Part shown: piece after piece, positions 52,501 through 60,510 of the stretch
How positions within the stretch are numbered: position 1 is the stretch's first letter
Layout: every line of letters starts with the position of its first letter
Assembly: GCF_020829625.1 (NCBI RefSeq)
Contig: NZ_JAIVFX010000033.1
Location: 1-64,000, forward strand
DNA length: 64,000 bases
Reading direction: 5' to 3'
DNA from: Nostoc sp. XA010
GTDB lineage: Bacteria; Cyanobacteriota; Cyanobacteriia; Cyanobacteriales; Nostocaceae
The notes under the pieces: model-generated
What the model saw: the letters and a program-made list of their open reading frames with translations, nothing else
What the model was told of the DNA's origin: nothing
Database searches by the model: none
Position numbers and translations under genes: made by a program

Positions 52501-54632
52501 AGCAAAGGCTGAGTGAAGCTCAATTAAATCGTTCATTGAAAATTGCACTTACTGCTTCTGTTCTCGCCATATTGGGATTAAGTGTTTCCATCGTCACAGC
52601 AGTAGATAGCGAAATTAAAACCCTCAGTGCATCTAGTGAAGCATTATTTGCATCGCAAAAAGGTATTGATGCTTTAAAAGAAGGTTTAAAAGCAGGGAGA
52701 AAATTACAACAAACAGTCTGGGTAGATTCCAATACCAGAGAGCAAGTACAGACGGCACTATATCAAGCAGTTTCCGGGTTAAGAGAATATAACCGTTTTG
52801 ACGGGCATCTATCTGGGGTAAATAGTGTTACATTTAGCCTCGATCGCTCTTTAATTGCCTCAGCCAGTGCGGATACTACAATCAAACTTTGGCATCCCGA
52901 TGGTAGCTTGGTCAAAACGTTATCGGGACATGAAGATGTAGTTAATAGCGTCAGTTTCAGCCCAGATAGCCAAATCGTTGCTTCCGCCAGTCAAGATAAG
53001 ATGGTAAAACTTTGGAGTCGAGAGGGTCAACTGCTTGCTACTTTATTAGGGCATCAAGGTGTCGTGAATAATGCCAGTTTTAGTCCAGATGGTCAGATTA
53101 TTGCTTCGGCGAGTAGCGACAAGACGGTGAAACTGTGGAGTCGGGATGGTAAACTGCTCAAAACCTTAGAGGGACATAATGGTGCAGTTTTAAGCGTCGC
53201 TTGGTCACCTGATGGACAAACCATTGCTTCCGGGAGTGCTGACAAGACGGTGAAATTGTGGAATCGGGATGGTAAGCTGCTTAAAACCTTGCTTTTACAT
53301 GATGATGCAATCTTAAGTGTAGCTTGGTCGCCCGATGGGAAAACTATTGCTTCTGCTAGTTTAGACCAGACAATCAAACTGTGGAATCTGGAGGGTAAGC
53401 TACTGCGAACCTTATCGGGGCATAGTGCTGGAGTTACCAGCGTCAGTTTTAGCCGTGATGGGAAAGCCATGCCTACGGCGGGCTACCCCTACGCTTCTGC
53501 AAGTACCGATGAGACAATCAAACTTTGGAGTTCTGAGGGTGTCTTGCTGGCAACCCTGAAGGGGCATAATAATTGGGTGAATAGCGTCAGTTTCAGCCCA
53601 GACGGTCGCACCTTGGCTTCTGCAAGCCGTGACAAAACTATTAAACTTTGGCATTTGGACGATGTGTTAGAGCGAAAGCCCAAAGCCGATAACAATGACT
53701 GGGTAACTAGCATCAGTTTTAGCCCAGACGATCGCACCTTAGCAGCAGCAAGTCGAGACAAAACTATAAAACTTTTCAGTCGAGACGGTAAATTACTCCG
53801 TACATTCACGGCGCATGAAGGTCAAGTTTGGGGCGTTAGTTTCAGCCGCGATGGTCAAGTAATTGCTTCGGCTAGTAAAGATAAAACGGTAAAGCTTTGG
53901 AGTCGTGACGGTAAACTGCTCAACACCTTGCAGGGTCATAATGATACCGTCTTGGGTGTTGCTTGGTCGCCGAATGGTCAAATAATTGCGTCGGCTAGTA
54001 AAGATAAAACAGTGAAGCTTTGGAGTCGAGACGGTAAACTGCTCAACACCTTACAGGGACATCAAGATGCGGTAAATTGGGTAAGTTTTAGCCCAGATGG
54101 TAAGTTGTTAGCTTCAGCCAGCGATGACAAAACCGTGAAAATCTGGAATTTAGATGGTAAATTGCTATACAGCTTAAATGGTCATAGTCGCCGGGTAAAT
54201 GGGGTTGCTTGGTCGCCTGATGGAGAAGCGATCGCTTCAGCTAGTATTGATAACACGGTGAAGATTTGGAGCCGGGACGGTCATCTGCTAAATAATCTTA
54301 CAGGCGATGGTGATAGTTTTATCAGTGTGAGTTTTAGCCCCGATGGTAAAACTGTGGCAGCTAGCAGTGATGACAAAGTGAGAATTTGGAACCGAGAAGG
54401 GACGTTACTGATTGCTTTGAAAGGTGATAAGCAAGAGTTAACCAGCGTCAGTTTTAGTAATGACGGCAAGACTCTGGCTGCGGGTAGTGGTAATGGCACA
54501 GTGATTTTCCAGAATTTGGCAGATATCGAACTGGAAAAATTGTTGGCACGGGGTTGCAATTTGCTACATGATTATTTGCAAACTAATCAGAAGGTAATGA
54601 AAGGCGATCGCGCCTTATGTTCTAGTAGGTGA
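49488..54632 (+). CDS. STAND/TPR/WD40 sensor protein with 14 WD40 blades
   Basis: A 1714-residue multidomain protein. Order: residues 1-180, an NTPase-like domain with strands FSLVLVCC and ALMILGLESVD but no P-loop; about 190-510, TPR-like helices; about 550-900, a STAND NTPase with Walker A GQSGVGKSS (573-581) and Walker B LIFDQFEEF (about 672-680); a coiled coil at about 925-1015; a membrane helix at about 1019-1040; then 14 WD40 repeats (about 1100-1695), two seven-bladed propellers. Blade 6 carries a genome-repeat insert (MPTAGYPYA), and the TPR part a low-complexity insert. Resembles NLR-like sensors; no effector domain is recognised. ATG at 49488. Confidence 0.85.
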   Translation: MVEGHPQADIRAANELALRSLGRAITLSSGQFSLVLVCCNYRVLQERMLQRLEELSSGVHRIQKVVLSHNARSLYTSIHLQLLNQDNPPSALMILGLESVDGLDDLLSSINHIRDEFRKRHPFPLIVWMNEEVLQKVVRLAPDFASWAATPIRFEMTTESLLQFLQQETDSLFATVLPSDSAQHQPPQVAKNFFTVEQVWEHSYELHFAIRELYNRGITLEPELHASLEFVFGLDDYISDRINPALNHFQQSLQVWQQLAKEGDEGAGGAGEAFSSPTPPNRPSPLLLRQGILLFYIGLSYCRLAEQNQTENRRHWYTAKSYFQQCLTILQVAGRPDIVAGFISQLAEVLQYLQEWQELQTVAQKSLELHQTYGSQIQLACDYGFLAQVAVQQSRWVQASILAHVSLLKLGEAQKHNDPYNCLFPLLLGQIYYLVLAKAQRNLGELEVAREYLDKATKELPAALESSAHQYDAHRYIRFLRTLRSLYFEEGRYLEAYYIRQKRRSVEQQYGFRAFIGAGRLQPQRQATNPALMSPSGSSSVALEIAASGRERDINNLIGRISRADRKLTVIHGQSGVGKSSIVTAGLVPALQNRAIGDQIAVPVVLQVYTDWARELGKSLSEAMSNDASLAIYADIMPEAAIEAEAFPYSDTPITIFEILQQLKENADNHLITVLIFDQFEEFFFGYSDRNQKQEFDKFISDCLNIPFVKVILSLREDYLHRLLDFKHVSALEAINNNILDKHIRYQLNNFSPEYAKAIIRKLTERSQFNLEPALIDALIEDLSTGFGEVRPIELQVVGAQIQDERITTLEEYQPYRPNKLIERYLKELIKDCGPENERAALLVLYLLTDESNNRPFKTRAELAAQLAELEDVSKLELVLEILVSSGLVVLFPDVPERYQLIHDYLVDLIRYLQQQESSLQVQLNQLRYKVEQSQGEIERLKSELSQNEQRSQLVDPHPQQGLNLLTELRELHKREELSQLEIEQLRAELKEKELTAKLAESQKKQRLSEAQLNRSLKIALTASVLAILGLSVSIVTAVDSEIKTLSASSEALFASQKGIDALKEGLKAGRKLQQTVWVDSNTREQVQTALYQAVSGLREYNRFDGHLSGVNSVTFSLDRSLIASASADTTIKLWHPDGSLVKTLSGHEDVVNSVSFSPDSQIVASASQDKMVKLWSREGQLLATLLGHQGVVNNASFSPDGQIIASASSDKTVKLWSRDGKLLKTLEGHNGAVLSVAWSPDGQTIASGSADKTVKLWNRDGKLLKTLLLHDDAILSVAWSPDGKTIASASLDQTIKLWNLEGKLLRTLSGHSAGVTSVSFSRDGKAMPTAGYPYASASTDETIKLWSSEGVLLATLKGHNNWVNSVSFSPDGRTLASASRDKTIKLWHLDDVLERKPKADNNDWVTSISFSPDDRTLAAASRDKTIKLFSRDGKLLRTFTAHEGQVWGVSFSRDGQVIASASKDKTVKLWSRDGKLLNTLQGHNDTVLGVAWSPNGQIIASASKDKTVKLWSRDGKLLNTLQGHQDAVNWVSFSPDGKLLASASDDKTVKIWNLDGKLLYSLNGHSRRVNGVAWSPDGEAIASASIDNTVKIWSRDGHLLNNLTGDGDSFISVSFSPDGKTVAASSDDKVRIWNREGTLLIALKGDKQELTSVSFSNDGKTLAAGSGNGTVIFQNLADIELEKLLARGCNLLHDYLQTNQKVMKGDRALCSSR

Positions 54633-54668
54633 TGGAGATTTTGTTCCCATTGAGATCGTTAATTTAAA

Positions 54669-54749
54669 ATGAACGTCGAGCTTTGGAACCGTAAGGGAGA
54701 AGTGCTGCAAACACTTGCAGGTCTTGATGCTGGAGTTAAAAGCCTGTAA
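54669..54749 (+). pseudogene. WD40 blade remnant after the STAND gene
   Basis: Reads MNVELWNRKGEVLQTLAG then LDAGVKSL and a stop. It is a single WD40 blade end and the beginning of the next, like those of the gene 36 bases upstream. It is either the tail of a longer ancestral propeller or the remnant of a second WD40 gene. Confidence 0.7.
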
Positions 54750-55011
54750 TTTTACTATAGTGGCTTCCTTGAGCAACCACTAATTATAGTGACAATGTCA
54801 ATACTTGTTGCTTCTGCTTAAAATTACCACCTTCTGCATTACCTGGTAAAGCCTGTATATCCTCAGCGCGGAAATGTTGGGTTTCGTTCATCAACTCAAC
54901 CTCAAGCTGTTGCTTCAGAACTACGGCAGGAAAATCAGCCAGGACTCATAGACAAAGCTGTACATCTTGGTAGCATTGAGTGAAGTACCCGTCAGCAAGG
55001 GAGCGAGGGCG

Positions 55012-55635
55012 ATGTACGCAACCGTCACACAACCACTGACTTTTGAAGAGTTTCTTGCCTGGGACGATGGTTCAGGCAGAGAGTTTGAGCTATCGGATGG
55101 AATTCCCGTGCCATTATCAGAACCAAATGCAAATCATGAGGATTTGATCGAGCGACTGTGTACCTACTTAGAAAATCACTGCCAAGAAAATGACCTACCT
55201 TACGTGTCCCGCCAGTCCAAGCAGGTTCGACTCAAAATAGCACCAGGCGAAAAGGAAAAAAGCCGGAAAGCAGATATTGTCATATTTGCAAGAGTTGAAT
55301 GGCAGAGGATGAAAACTAGCTCTAGTTCTGCTGCTGCATATATTCCACCACCCGGAGTCATTGAGGTCGTTAGCAACAACTGGAAGGACGACTATCTGAC
55401 AAAACTTGCTGAATATGAAGATTTGGGCGTGTTTGAGTACATCATTGTAGACTATGCTGCTTTTGGTGGCATTCGGTTCATTGGCTCTCCCAAGCAGCCA
55501 ACCATTACAATCTACCAACTTGAAGATGGAGAGTATTTACCCCCAAAGGTGTTTCGAGGACAGGATCGAATTGATTCTAGATTGTTTCCGAACATTCCCT
55601 TAACGGCTGAACAGATTTTTGCAATGAGTCGCTGA
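55012..55635 (+). CDS. Uma2 family protein (DUF820)
   Basis: A 207-residue Uma2 protein of a different subgroup from those at 36724 and 39782. Family marks: LTFEEFLAWDDGSGREFELSD, SRKADIVIFARVEWQRM with the predicted acids, PPGVIEVVSNNWKDDY, and KLAEYEDLGVFEYIIVDYA. There is no C-terminal coiled coil. ATG at 55012, preceded by GGGAGCGAGGG, fits better than an earlier in-frame start. It lies downstream of the STAND pair, but 260 bases of non-coding remnant separate them. Confidence 0.87.
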   Translation: MYATVTQPLTFEEFLAWDDGSGREFELSDGIPVPLSEPNANHEDLIERLCTYLENHCQENDLPYVSRQSKQVRLKIAPGEKEKSRKADIVIFARVEWQRMKTSSSSAAAYIPPPGVIEVVSNNWKDDYLTKLAEYEDLGVFEYIIVDYAAFGGIRFIGSPKQPTITIYQLEDGEYLPPKVFRGQDRIDSRLFPNIPLTAEQIFAMSR

Positions 55636-55987
55636 TTAGCAATGAAGAAATTTCTTCTAGTCGTCTTCTTGCCACTAATTTGATGCGCGATCGCCCTTGG
55701 AATTAACAAAGCGATCGCTGGGTTAACTCAATAGACTTTTTGCATGAGAAAGTCTCTATGTTTTAAATAGGACTTACGCAAAAACCCTCTAAAACTCTCA
55801 TTCCCCCGTGACCTCTGCGCCCTCTGTGGTTCGTTTTCCATTACCCGTGCGTAACTAGGTACAGAACGCTTGATCCCAGTTTTAGCGATGGGTTGTCGTC
55901 CCCTAATTAGCACAGCACTCCTGGAAGATTATCATCTCAGCATCGATTTTTGTGAGGGAGGGACAGTGCTGGTAGATGATATCATGT
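55636..55987. other. Intergenic region between Uma2 and the tRNA terminator
   Basis: About 350 bases with no credible gene. A stretch near 55770-55850 (ACTTACGCAAAAACCCTCT, CCTCTGCGCCCTCTG) matches the style of common short cyanobacterial interspersed repeats. Several HIP1-type sites occur. Nothing else is seen. Confidence 0.4.
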
Positions 55988-56030
55988 AAAAAAAATCCCT
56001 ATAACCTGTTATTAGTCAAGGTCTTAGGGA
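55988..56030 (-). terminator. Terminator of the tRNA-Arg gene
   Basis: On the minus strand: TCCCTA...ACCT, an 11-base loop, AGGT...TAGGGA, with a 2-base internal loop, followed by a run of eight Ts. It begins 12 bases after the tRNA 3' end. Confidence 0.85.
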
Positions 56031-56042
56031 CTTCTTTGCTTA

Positions 56043-56116
56043 CGGGACTGGTGCGGCTCGAACGCACGACCTGACGCTTAGGAGGCGTCCGCTCTATCCA
56101 ACTGAGCTACAACCCC
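56043..56116 (-). tRNA. tRNA-Arg (anticodon CCU)
   Basis: The 74-nt gene folds into a complete cloverleaf: acceptor stem GGGGTTG/CAGTCCC (with one G-U and one U-G pair), D-arm GCTC/GAGC, anticodon stem GACGC/GCGTC with loop CTCCTAA (anticodon CCT in DNA), and T-arm GTGCG/CGCAC with loop TTCGAGC. CCA is not encoded. It decodes AGG. Confidence 0.97.
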
Positions 56117-56149
56117 AACTATGAAGCATATATAATTATAGCAGTACTT

Positions 56150-57247
56150 TTACCGAGACTGCCAACAATCATCCCAAGAGCCGCCGCCTACTTCTAAACC
56201 ACAAAGAGAACTTTCTGCTTTCAAGATTACTTTAGATTTTCTCCCACTTACTTCTCGTAACTCTAAATTTAACTTTCCTTGCATGGTGTCTCGGCAACAG
56301 TATCTTAAACCATCTTCTGTGGGCGCACGCAGAGGTGTACCAGGTAAATCCGTGGTTCCTGTCAATTCAATTTCATAATTAGAGTTGGTAGCTTTCATTT
56401 GCCATCTACCCCAAGTCTGAATTTCCCAATCTACTTGTGAATTCCAGGGAACAAATTCATAAAACTTGCCTTGATAGTGCAACCCAATCATCGCTACAGA
56501 TTCCATCCACCACAGCACACCGCGCCGTCCACCGCCAGCAGTTAATGCTAAGTCGGGTTCGCCCTCAAATAAATTACAGTTTAGCCAAAACCATTTTTGG
56601 GGAAAAGCACCACCCCAATTTTTCTCGCCGTAGGCTGGGGCGTTTGTGAATTCGTAGATTTTGCCATTCCAGTCAATCTTCCCACTGGCTAAACCGTGAG
56701 CCATCAAAATTTGCCATCCAGGTTCAAAAATCTGCAAGAATGACAGCCAGCCAGCAGTTGATTGCTGAATGCTATTTTGATTACCCCAACCGTATACTGG
56801 TTGAATTTCATACTCCCAACGGCAATAATTATTGGTGGCGCGATCGCGAATTATTCCCTGATTCAAGGTGGCTGTAGCTTGATATCCCTCCTCAACATGA
56901 TGCTCAAACTCTGCTGGGAGAAGGTATAGAGGAGAAATTTGCAAATCTGTTTTACCCCAATGACCTAAACCCAAGACATCTCGACTACCCCAAAATTTAT
57001 TCACATCAGGAAAAGTACGCCATAAATACTCATCATCCGGGCCGAGGATTTGAGCTGCACCGCCACTGTGGGGTTTACCGCCGATGGGGTCTTCAATGGA
57101 GTACATAAAGGCGAATGTTTGCCCAATTTCCGGTAAAGTGACCCGGTAATACCAGCCTTCAAAAAAGCGGCGAATACTACCATCCCAGTGATAACCAGAA
57201 TGGGGCGTTTGAGTTGATTGGAGGAGATTTAGGGGAATAGTTAACAT
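56150..57247 (-). CDS. Tocopherol cyclase family protein
   Basis: Closes the chromanol ring in tocopherol synthesis (VTE1/Slr1737 type). The 365 residues show HSGYHWDGSIRRFFEGWYYRV at the start, MYSIEDPIGGKPHSGGAAQI, APAYGEKNWGGAFPQKWFWLNCN, and a late block with DLPGTPLRAPTEDGLRYCCRDT. The family is limited to photosynthetic organisms. ATG at 57247. It is divergent from the DnaJ-TPR gene with 29 bases between starts, so the promoters overlap. No other vte gene is in the window. Confidence 0.93.
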   Translation of the reverse strand: MLTIPLNLLQSTQTPHSGYHWDGSIRRFFEGWYYRVTLPEIGQTFAFMYSIEDPIGGKPHSGGAAQILGPDDEYLWRTFPDVNKFWGSRDVLGLGHWGKTDLQISPLYLLPAEFEHHVEEGYQATATLNQGIIRDRATNNYCRWEYEIQPVYGWGNQNSIQQSTAGWLSFLQIFEPGWQILMAHGLASGKIDWNGKIYEFTNAPAYGEKNWGGAFPQKWFWLNCNLFEGEPDLALTAGGGRRGVLWWMESVAMIGLHYQGKFYEFVPWNSQVDWEIQTWGRWQMKATNSNYEIELTGTTDLPGTPLRAPTEDGLRYCCRDTMQGKLNLELREVSGRKSKVILKAESSLCGLEVGGGSWDDCWQSR

Positions 57248-57276
57248 ATATCTATATAGTTGCCGATTTTTTCAGT

Positions 57277-57888
57277 ATGCGCGATGACCTCGATATCAAT
57301 CATGCTTATGAAATTCTTGGGTTGGAACCGGGTGCATCACAAGCACAAGTAAAGCGAGCTTACCGTCAACTGGTGAAAATTTGGCATCCCGATCGCTTTC
57401 TTGAGCAAAAGCAAAAACAGGAAGCTGAGGAAAAAATCAAATCAATCAACTCAGCTTACAACAAGCTCAAATCTGAAAGTCCATCTGAGCCTCCTATTCC
57501 TGAAAATCCATCTCCATCTTCGCCTAAAAATCCCACAAAAATATCTGTCAATCGTTGGGATGCTGAAACTTTCTATGGTTTAGGAGTAGAAAATGCTACA
57601 CAAGGAAGATATGAGGATGCGATCGCAGATTTTACCCACGCGATTCGTCTCAATCCTCACTATATTGACGCATATAAATATCGTGGGCTAGTTTGTTCTC
57701 AACTAGGATACGAATATAGAGCCGCTTCAGATTTAAATAAAGCTGCACAAATAGAAGAAGAGTTAAGGAATCCGGCTGCTGCTCGTAAATCGCGATCGCC
57801 TAGAGATGTATCCAAACCTAGACCTCTGTTAGAAAGATTTTGTCAGGGGATTAAAAAGATATTGCGGCTAAATCGGCGTTGGAGATAA
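57277..57888 (+). CDS. DnaJ-domain protein with TPR
   Basis: A 203-residue protein. Residues 1-65 form a J domain with HPD in IWHPDRFL and DINHAYEILGLEPGASQAQV; a Pro/Ser linker follows; residues about 100-160 hold TPR-type helices (YGLGVENATQGRYEDAIADF, LNPHYIDAYKYRGLVCSQLG). The basic C-terminus ends RRWR. No zinc domain, so it is a type III J protein that may recruit DnaK to a TPR-bound client. It is the short paralogue of the next gene. Confidence 0.88.
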   Translation: MRDDLDINHAYEILGLEPGASQAQVKRAYRQLVKIWHPDRFLEQKQKQEAEEKIKSINSAYNKLKSESPSEPPIPENPSPSSPKNPTKISVNRWDAETFYGLGVENATQGRYEDAIADFTHAIRLNPHYIDAYKYRGLVCSQLGYEYRAASDLNKAAQIEEELRNPAAARKSRSPRDVSKPRPLLERFCQGIKKILRLNRRWR

Positions 57889-58006
57889 AAGCAAATATTG
57901 TTTAAGACCCTTCAGACGGCGACACCATACCTTGAGTTAGATAATACTTATATTAGGGAATACTAAGTGTAGTTAAATTTGCTGCTGATTTCTTAGTATT
58001 CCTAGT

Positions 58007-59491
58007 ATGAGCGATCGCTTTGATATAAATCATGTTTACAATATCCTGGGGTTAAAACCAGGTGCATCTGTTAATGAGGTCAAGCAAGCTTACCGCCAGA
58101 TGGCTAAGACTTGGCATCCAGATTGTTTTCTCGAACCCCAGCAAAAGCTAGAAGCAGAAGAAAAAATCAAAGAAATTAATCAAGCTTATGTAAGGTTAAA
58201 GTCTTATCAGCCAAGTGAGATAAATCAATCTGCTTCCAATTCGACCAAAATTGATTTTACTCCATCTAATGCTGAAAGTTTCTACAAAGTGGGCATGGAG
58301 AAAGCTCAAAGAGGAAAATATACTGAAGCAATAGAAGACTTTACCCAAGCGATTCGTCTCAACCCCAACTACTTTGAAGCCTATAAATACCGAGGGCTTG
58401 CTTGCTCGAAACTAGGATATGAAAATAGAGCCGAGTCAGATTTTAAAAATTCTATACAACTGCAACTGAAACAGAAAAAAGCAGCACCCAAACCTACATC
58501 GCCACCGCCAAAACCAGCAACGCCGCCACCACCACCTAAATCTACATCTCCACCGCCAAAGCCAGCAACGCCGCCACCACCATCTGAATCACAGTCTCAA
58601 CCTTCACCGTGGAAATGTGTACACACCCTGACTCATCTGAATTGGGTTTTTACAACTGCAATCAGTCCAGATGGGCAAACTTTGGCTAGTGGAAGTAGTG
58701 ATAATACTATCAAGATTTGGCATCTCGACACAGGGAAATTACTACATACTCTCACTGGCCATACAAAATGGGTAAGATGCCTAGCCTTTAGCCCAGATAG
58801 CCAAACTCTGGTTAGTGGCAGTGATGACAGCAGCATAATGATTTGGCAAGTCTCTACAGGTAAATTACTCAAGACACTCAAAGTACATTCAACCCCAGTT
58901 TTTTCTGTAATCATTAGTCCAGATGGTCAAACTATCCTGAGTGGCGGTACAGACACTACTATCAAGGTTTCCCATATAGAGATGGGACAATTACTGCAAG
59001 TCCTCAAAGGGCATTCTGGCTTGGTTTACTCCCTTGCTATTTGCCCAAAACAGCAGATTTTTGTCAGTGGCGGTGCGGATAATACTATTAAGCTGTGGAA
59101 TTTGAAGAGTAACAAACTGCTGCAAACTCTCAACGGACATTCAGGTTGGGTGATGTGTGTTGCTATCAGCCTTGATGGGCAAATTTTAGCTAGTGGCAGT
59201 TATGACCAAACTATCAAGCTATGGGACAGTAGTACAGGTAAGCTAGTTAACACTCTTGTCGGACATCGCAGCTATGTTTGTGCGATCGCTTTTAGTGCCA
59301 ATGGTCAGCATCTTGCTAGTGGTAGTGCAGATCATACTGTGAAGCTATGGGATGTTACCACTGGGCAAGAACTTTACACTTTGGATAACCATTCTGATTG
59401 GGTTAACTCCGTCGCTTTCAGTCCCGATGGGAAAACTTTGGTTAGTGGTAGTCGAGATATGACAATCAAGCTTTGGCGATGCGATGTCTAA
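58007..59491 (+). CDS. DnaJ-TPR-WD40 fusion protein
   Basis: A 494-residue protein. Order: J domain with HPD in TWHPDCFL, TPR-type segment (YKVGMEKAQRGKYTEAIEDF), a Pro-rich linker with a duplicated PPPKPATPPPP unit, then seven WD40 repeats (about residues 205-494), one complete propeller ending DMTIKLWRCDV. The first half is a paralogue of the gene 118 bases upstream; the propeller is an addition. The build suggests an adaptor that brings DnaK to a WD40-bound partner, but the partner is not known. The J and TPR parts are intact. ATG start. Confidence 0.9.
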   Translation: MSDRFDINHVYNILGLKPGASVNEVKQAYRQMAKTWHPDCFLEPQQKLEAEEKIKEINQAYVRLKSYQPSEINQSASNSTKIDFTPSNAESFYKVGMEKAQRGKYTEAIEDFTQAIRLNPNYFEAYKYRGLACSKLGYENRAESDFKNSIQLQLKQKKAAPKPTSPPPKPATPPPPPKSTSPPPKPATPPPPSESQSQPSPWKCVHTLTHLNWVFTTAISPDGQTLASGSSDNTIKIWHLDTGKLLHTLTGHTKWVRCLAFSPDSQTLVSGSDDSSIMIWQVSTGKLLKTLKVHSTPVFSVIISPDGQTILSGGTDTTIKVSHIEMGQLLQVLKGHSGLVYSLAICPKQQIFVSGGADNTIKLWNLKSNKLLQTLNGHSGWVMCVAISLDGQILASGSYDQTIKLWDSSTGKLVNTLVGHRSYVCAIAFSANGQHLASGSADHTVKLWDVTTGQELYTLDNHSDWVNSVAFSPDGKTLVSGSRDMTIKLWRCDV

Positions 59492-59784
59492 CGACAAATT
59501 AAAAATTTAGATGATTTCAGTAAATTACTAGATTTTTTATCAATCCATCACCTGACAGTTTAATAACATCTATCTTTGGGATACTCTTTCTCTTGATTAA
59601 GCATTAACTTCCTACAGATATAGCCATTTGCTGATCTCAGAGGTTATGCTGAGAGCTACCAACAGTTGAGTAGCAAATAAAACTCAATCCTTATCAGCAG
59701 CATACCTTTTCCAACTCATTAAAACCTCTGTTCTTACAAAGCTTTAGTTTGTCAATATCTTATCGAGGAGTGAAATCAACAGCT

Positions 59785-60510
59785 ATGTCTATTCCTAATG
59801 AACCCGAAAGCAAAAACAGTGAGATCAAGCAAGAATCTTACACTGATGTTAATGGTAATGCTCACACTGACTTGACGCGAACCACTGAAACAGTCAAGAA
59901 CAACGCAGCTAATCCCAACTCTTACACTAACGGTTACGTACAAGGTCGAAACACTGAGCGTGGCAATCAGCAAGCTGATTTAGCCGAGCGTGACAATAAC
60001 AATGCTAGTGGTGGTTTGCTGTTAGGTATTATTATTACTTCCGTGCTTAGTTTGGTTATAGGTGGGGTTTGGTACTTCAATCAGCAGAATAACGCAGCTG
60101 TTAACACTATTGTGCCGGTCGTGGTTCCTGTACCAAGTAAGAGTAATCCAACTCCTAGTGCTTCTCCTCAACCACAAACGACGATAATCGAAAGAACTAG
60201 GGAAGTACCTGTTCCTATTGCTGTTCCTGTTCCTGTTCCACAACAGCAGGTTACACCTCCATCTGCACCTCGCCAACCGGATATTAACATTACTATTCCC
60301 CCCCAGCAGCCTGCCGCAGAAAAAGCGCCTTCTGCAATCCAGCCAACCCCTAAAGCGACACAAAGTCCAACTACTAATACTGTTGCGCCAAGTACAAAAA
60401 GTGACACCTCTAAAACCACTCCACCTAAAGGAGTAGACCAGTCAAACAGTACATCTAATAGCGGTTCTTCTACCGCAGGTGATGCTACTACAGGCGGTTC
60501 TGCTCAATAA
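59785..60510 (+). CDS. Hypothetical single-pass membrane protein with Pro-rich tail
   Basis: A 241-residue protein from ATG at 59785. The N-terminal 70 residues are polar (many Asn, Thr and Glu), then a membrane helix GLLLGIIITSVLSLVIGGVW at about 75-96, then a long extracytoplasmic Pro/Val/Gln/Thr-rich stretch with repeated PVP units (VPVPIAVPVPVP), and a Ser/Thr/Gly end. No signal peptide. Function unknown; I do not recognise a family. GAGGAG lies about 15 bases upstream, so initiation may also occur slightly earlier. Confidence 0.6.
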   Translation: MSIPNEPESKNSEIKQESYTDVNGNAHTDLTRTTETVKNNAANPNSYTNGYVQGRNTERGNQQADLAERDNNNASGGLLLGIIITSVLSLVIGGVWYFNQQNNAAVNTIVPVVVPVPSKSNPTPSASPQPQTTIIERTREVPVPIAVPVPVPQQQVTPPSAPRQPDINITIPPQQPAAEKAPSAIQPTPKATQSPTTNTVAPSTKSDTSKTTPPKGVDQSNSTSNSGSSTAGDATTGGSAQ

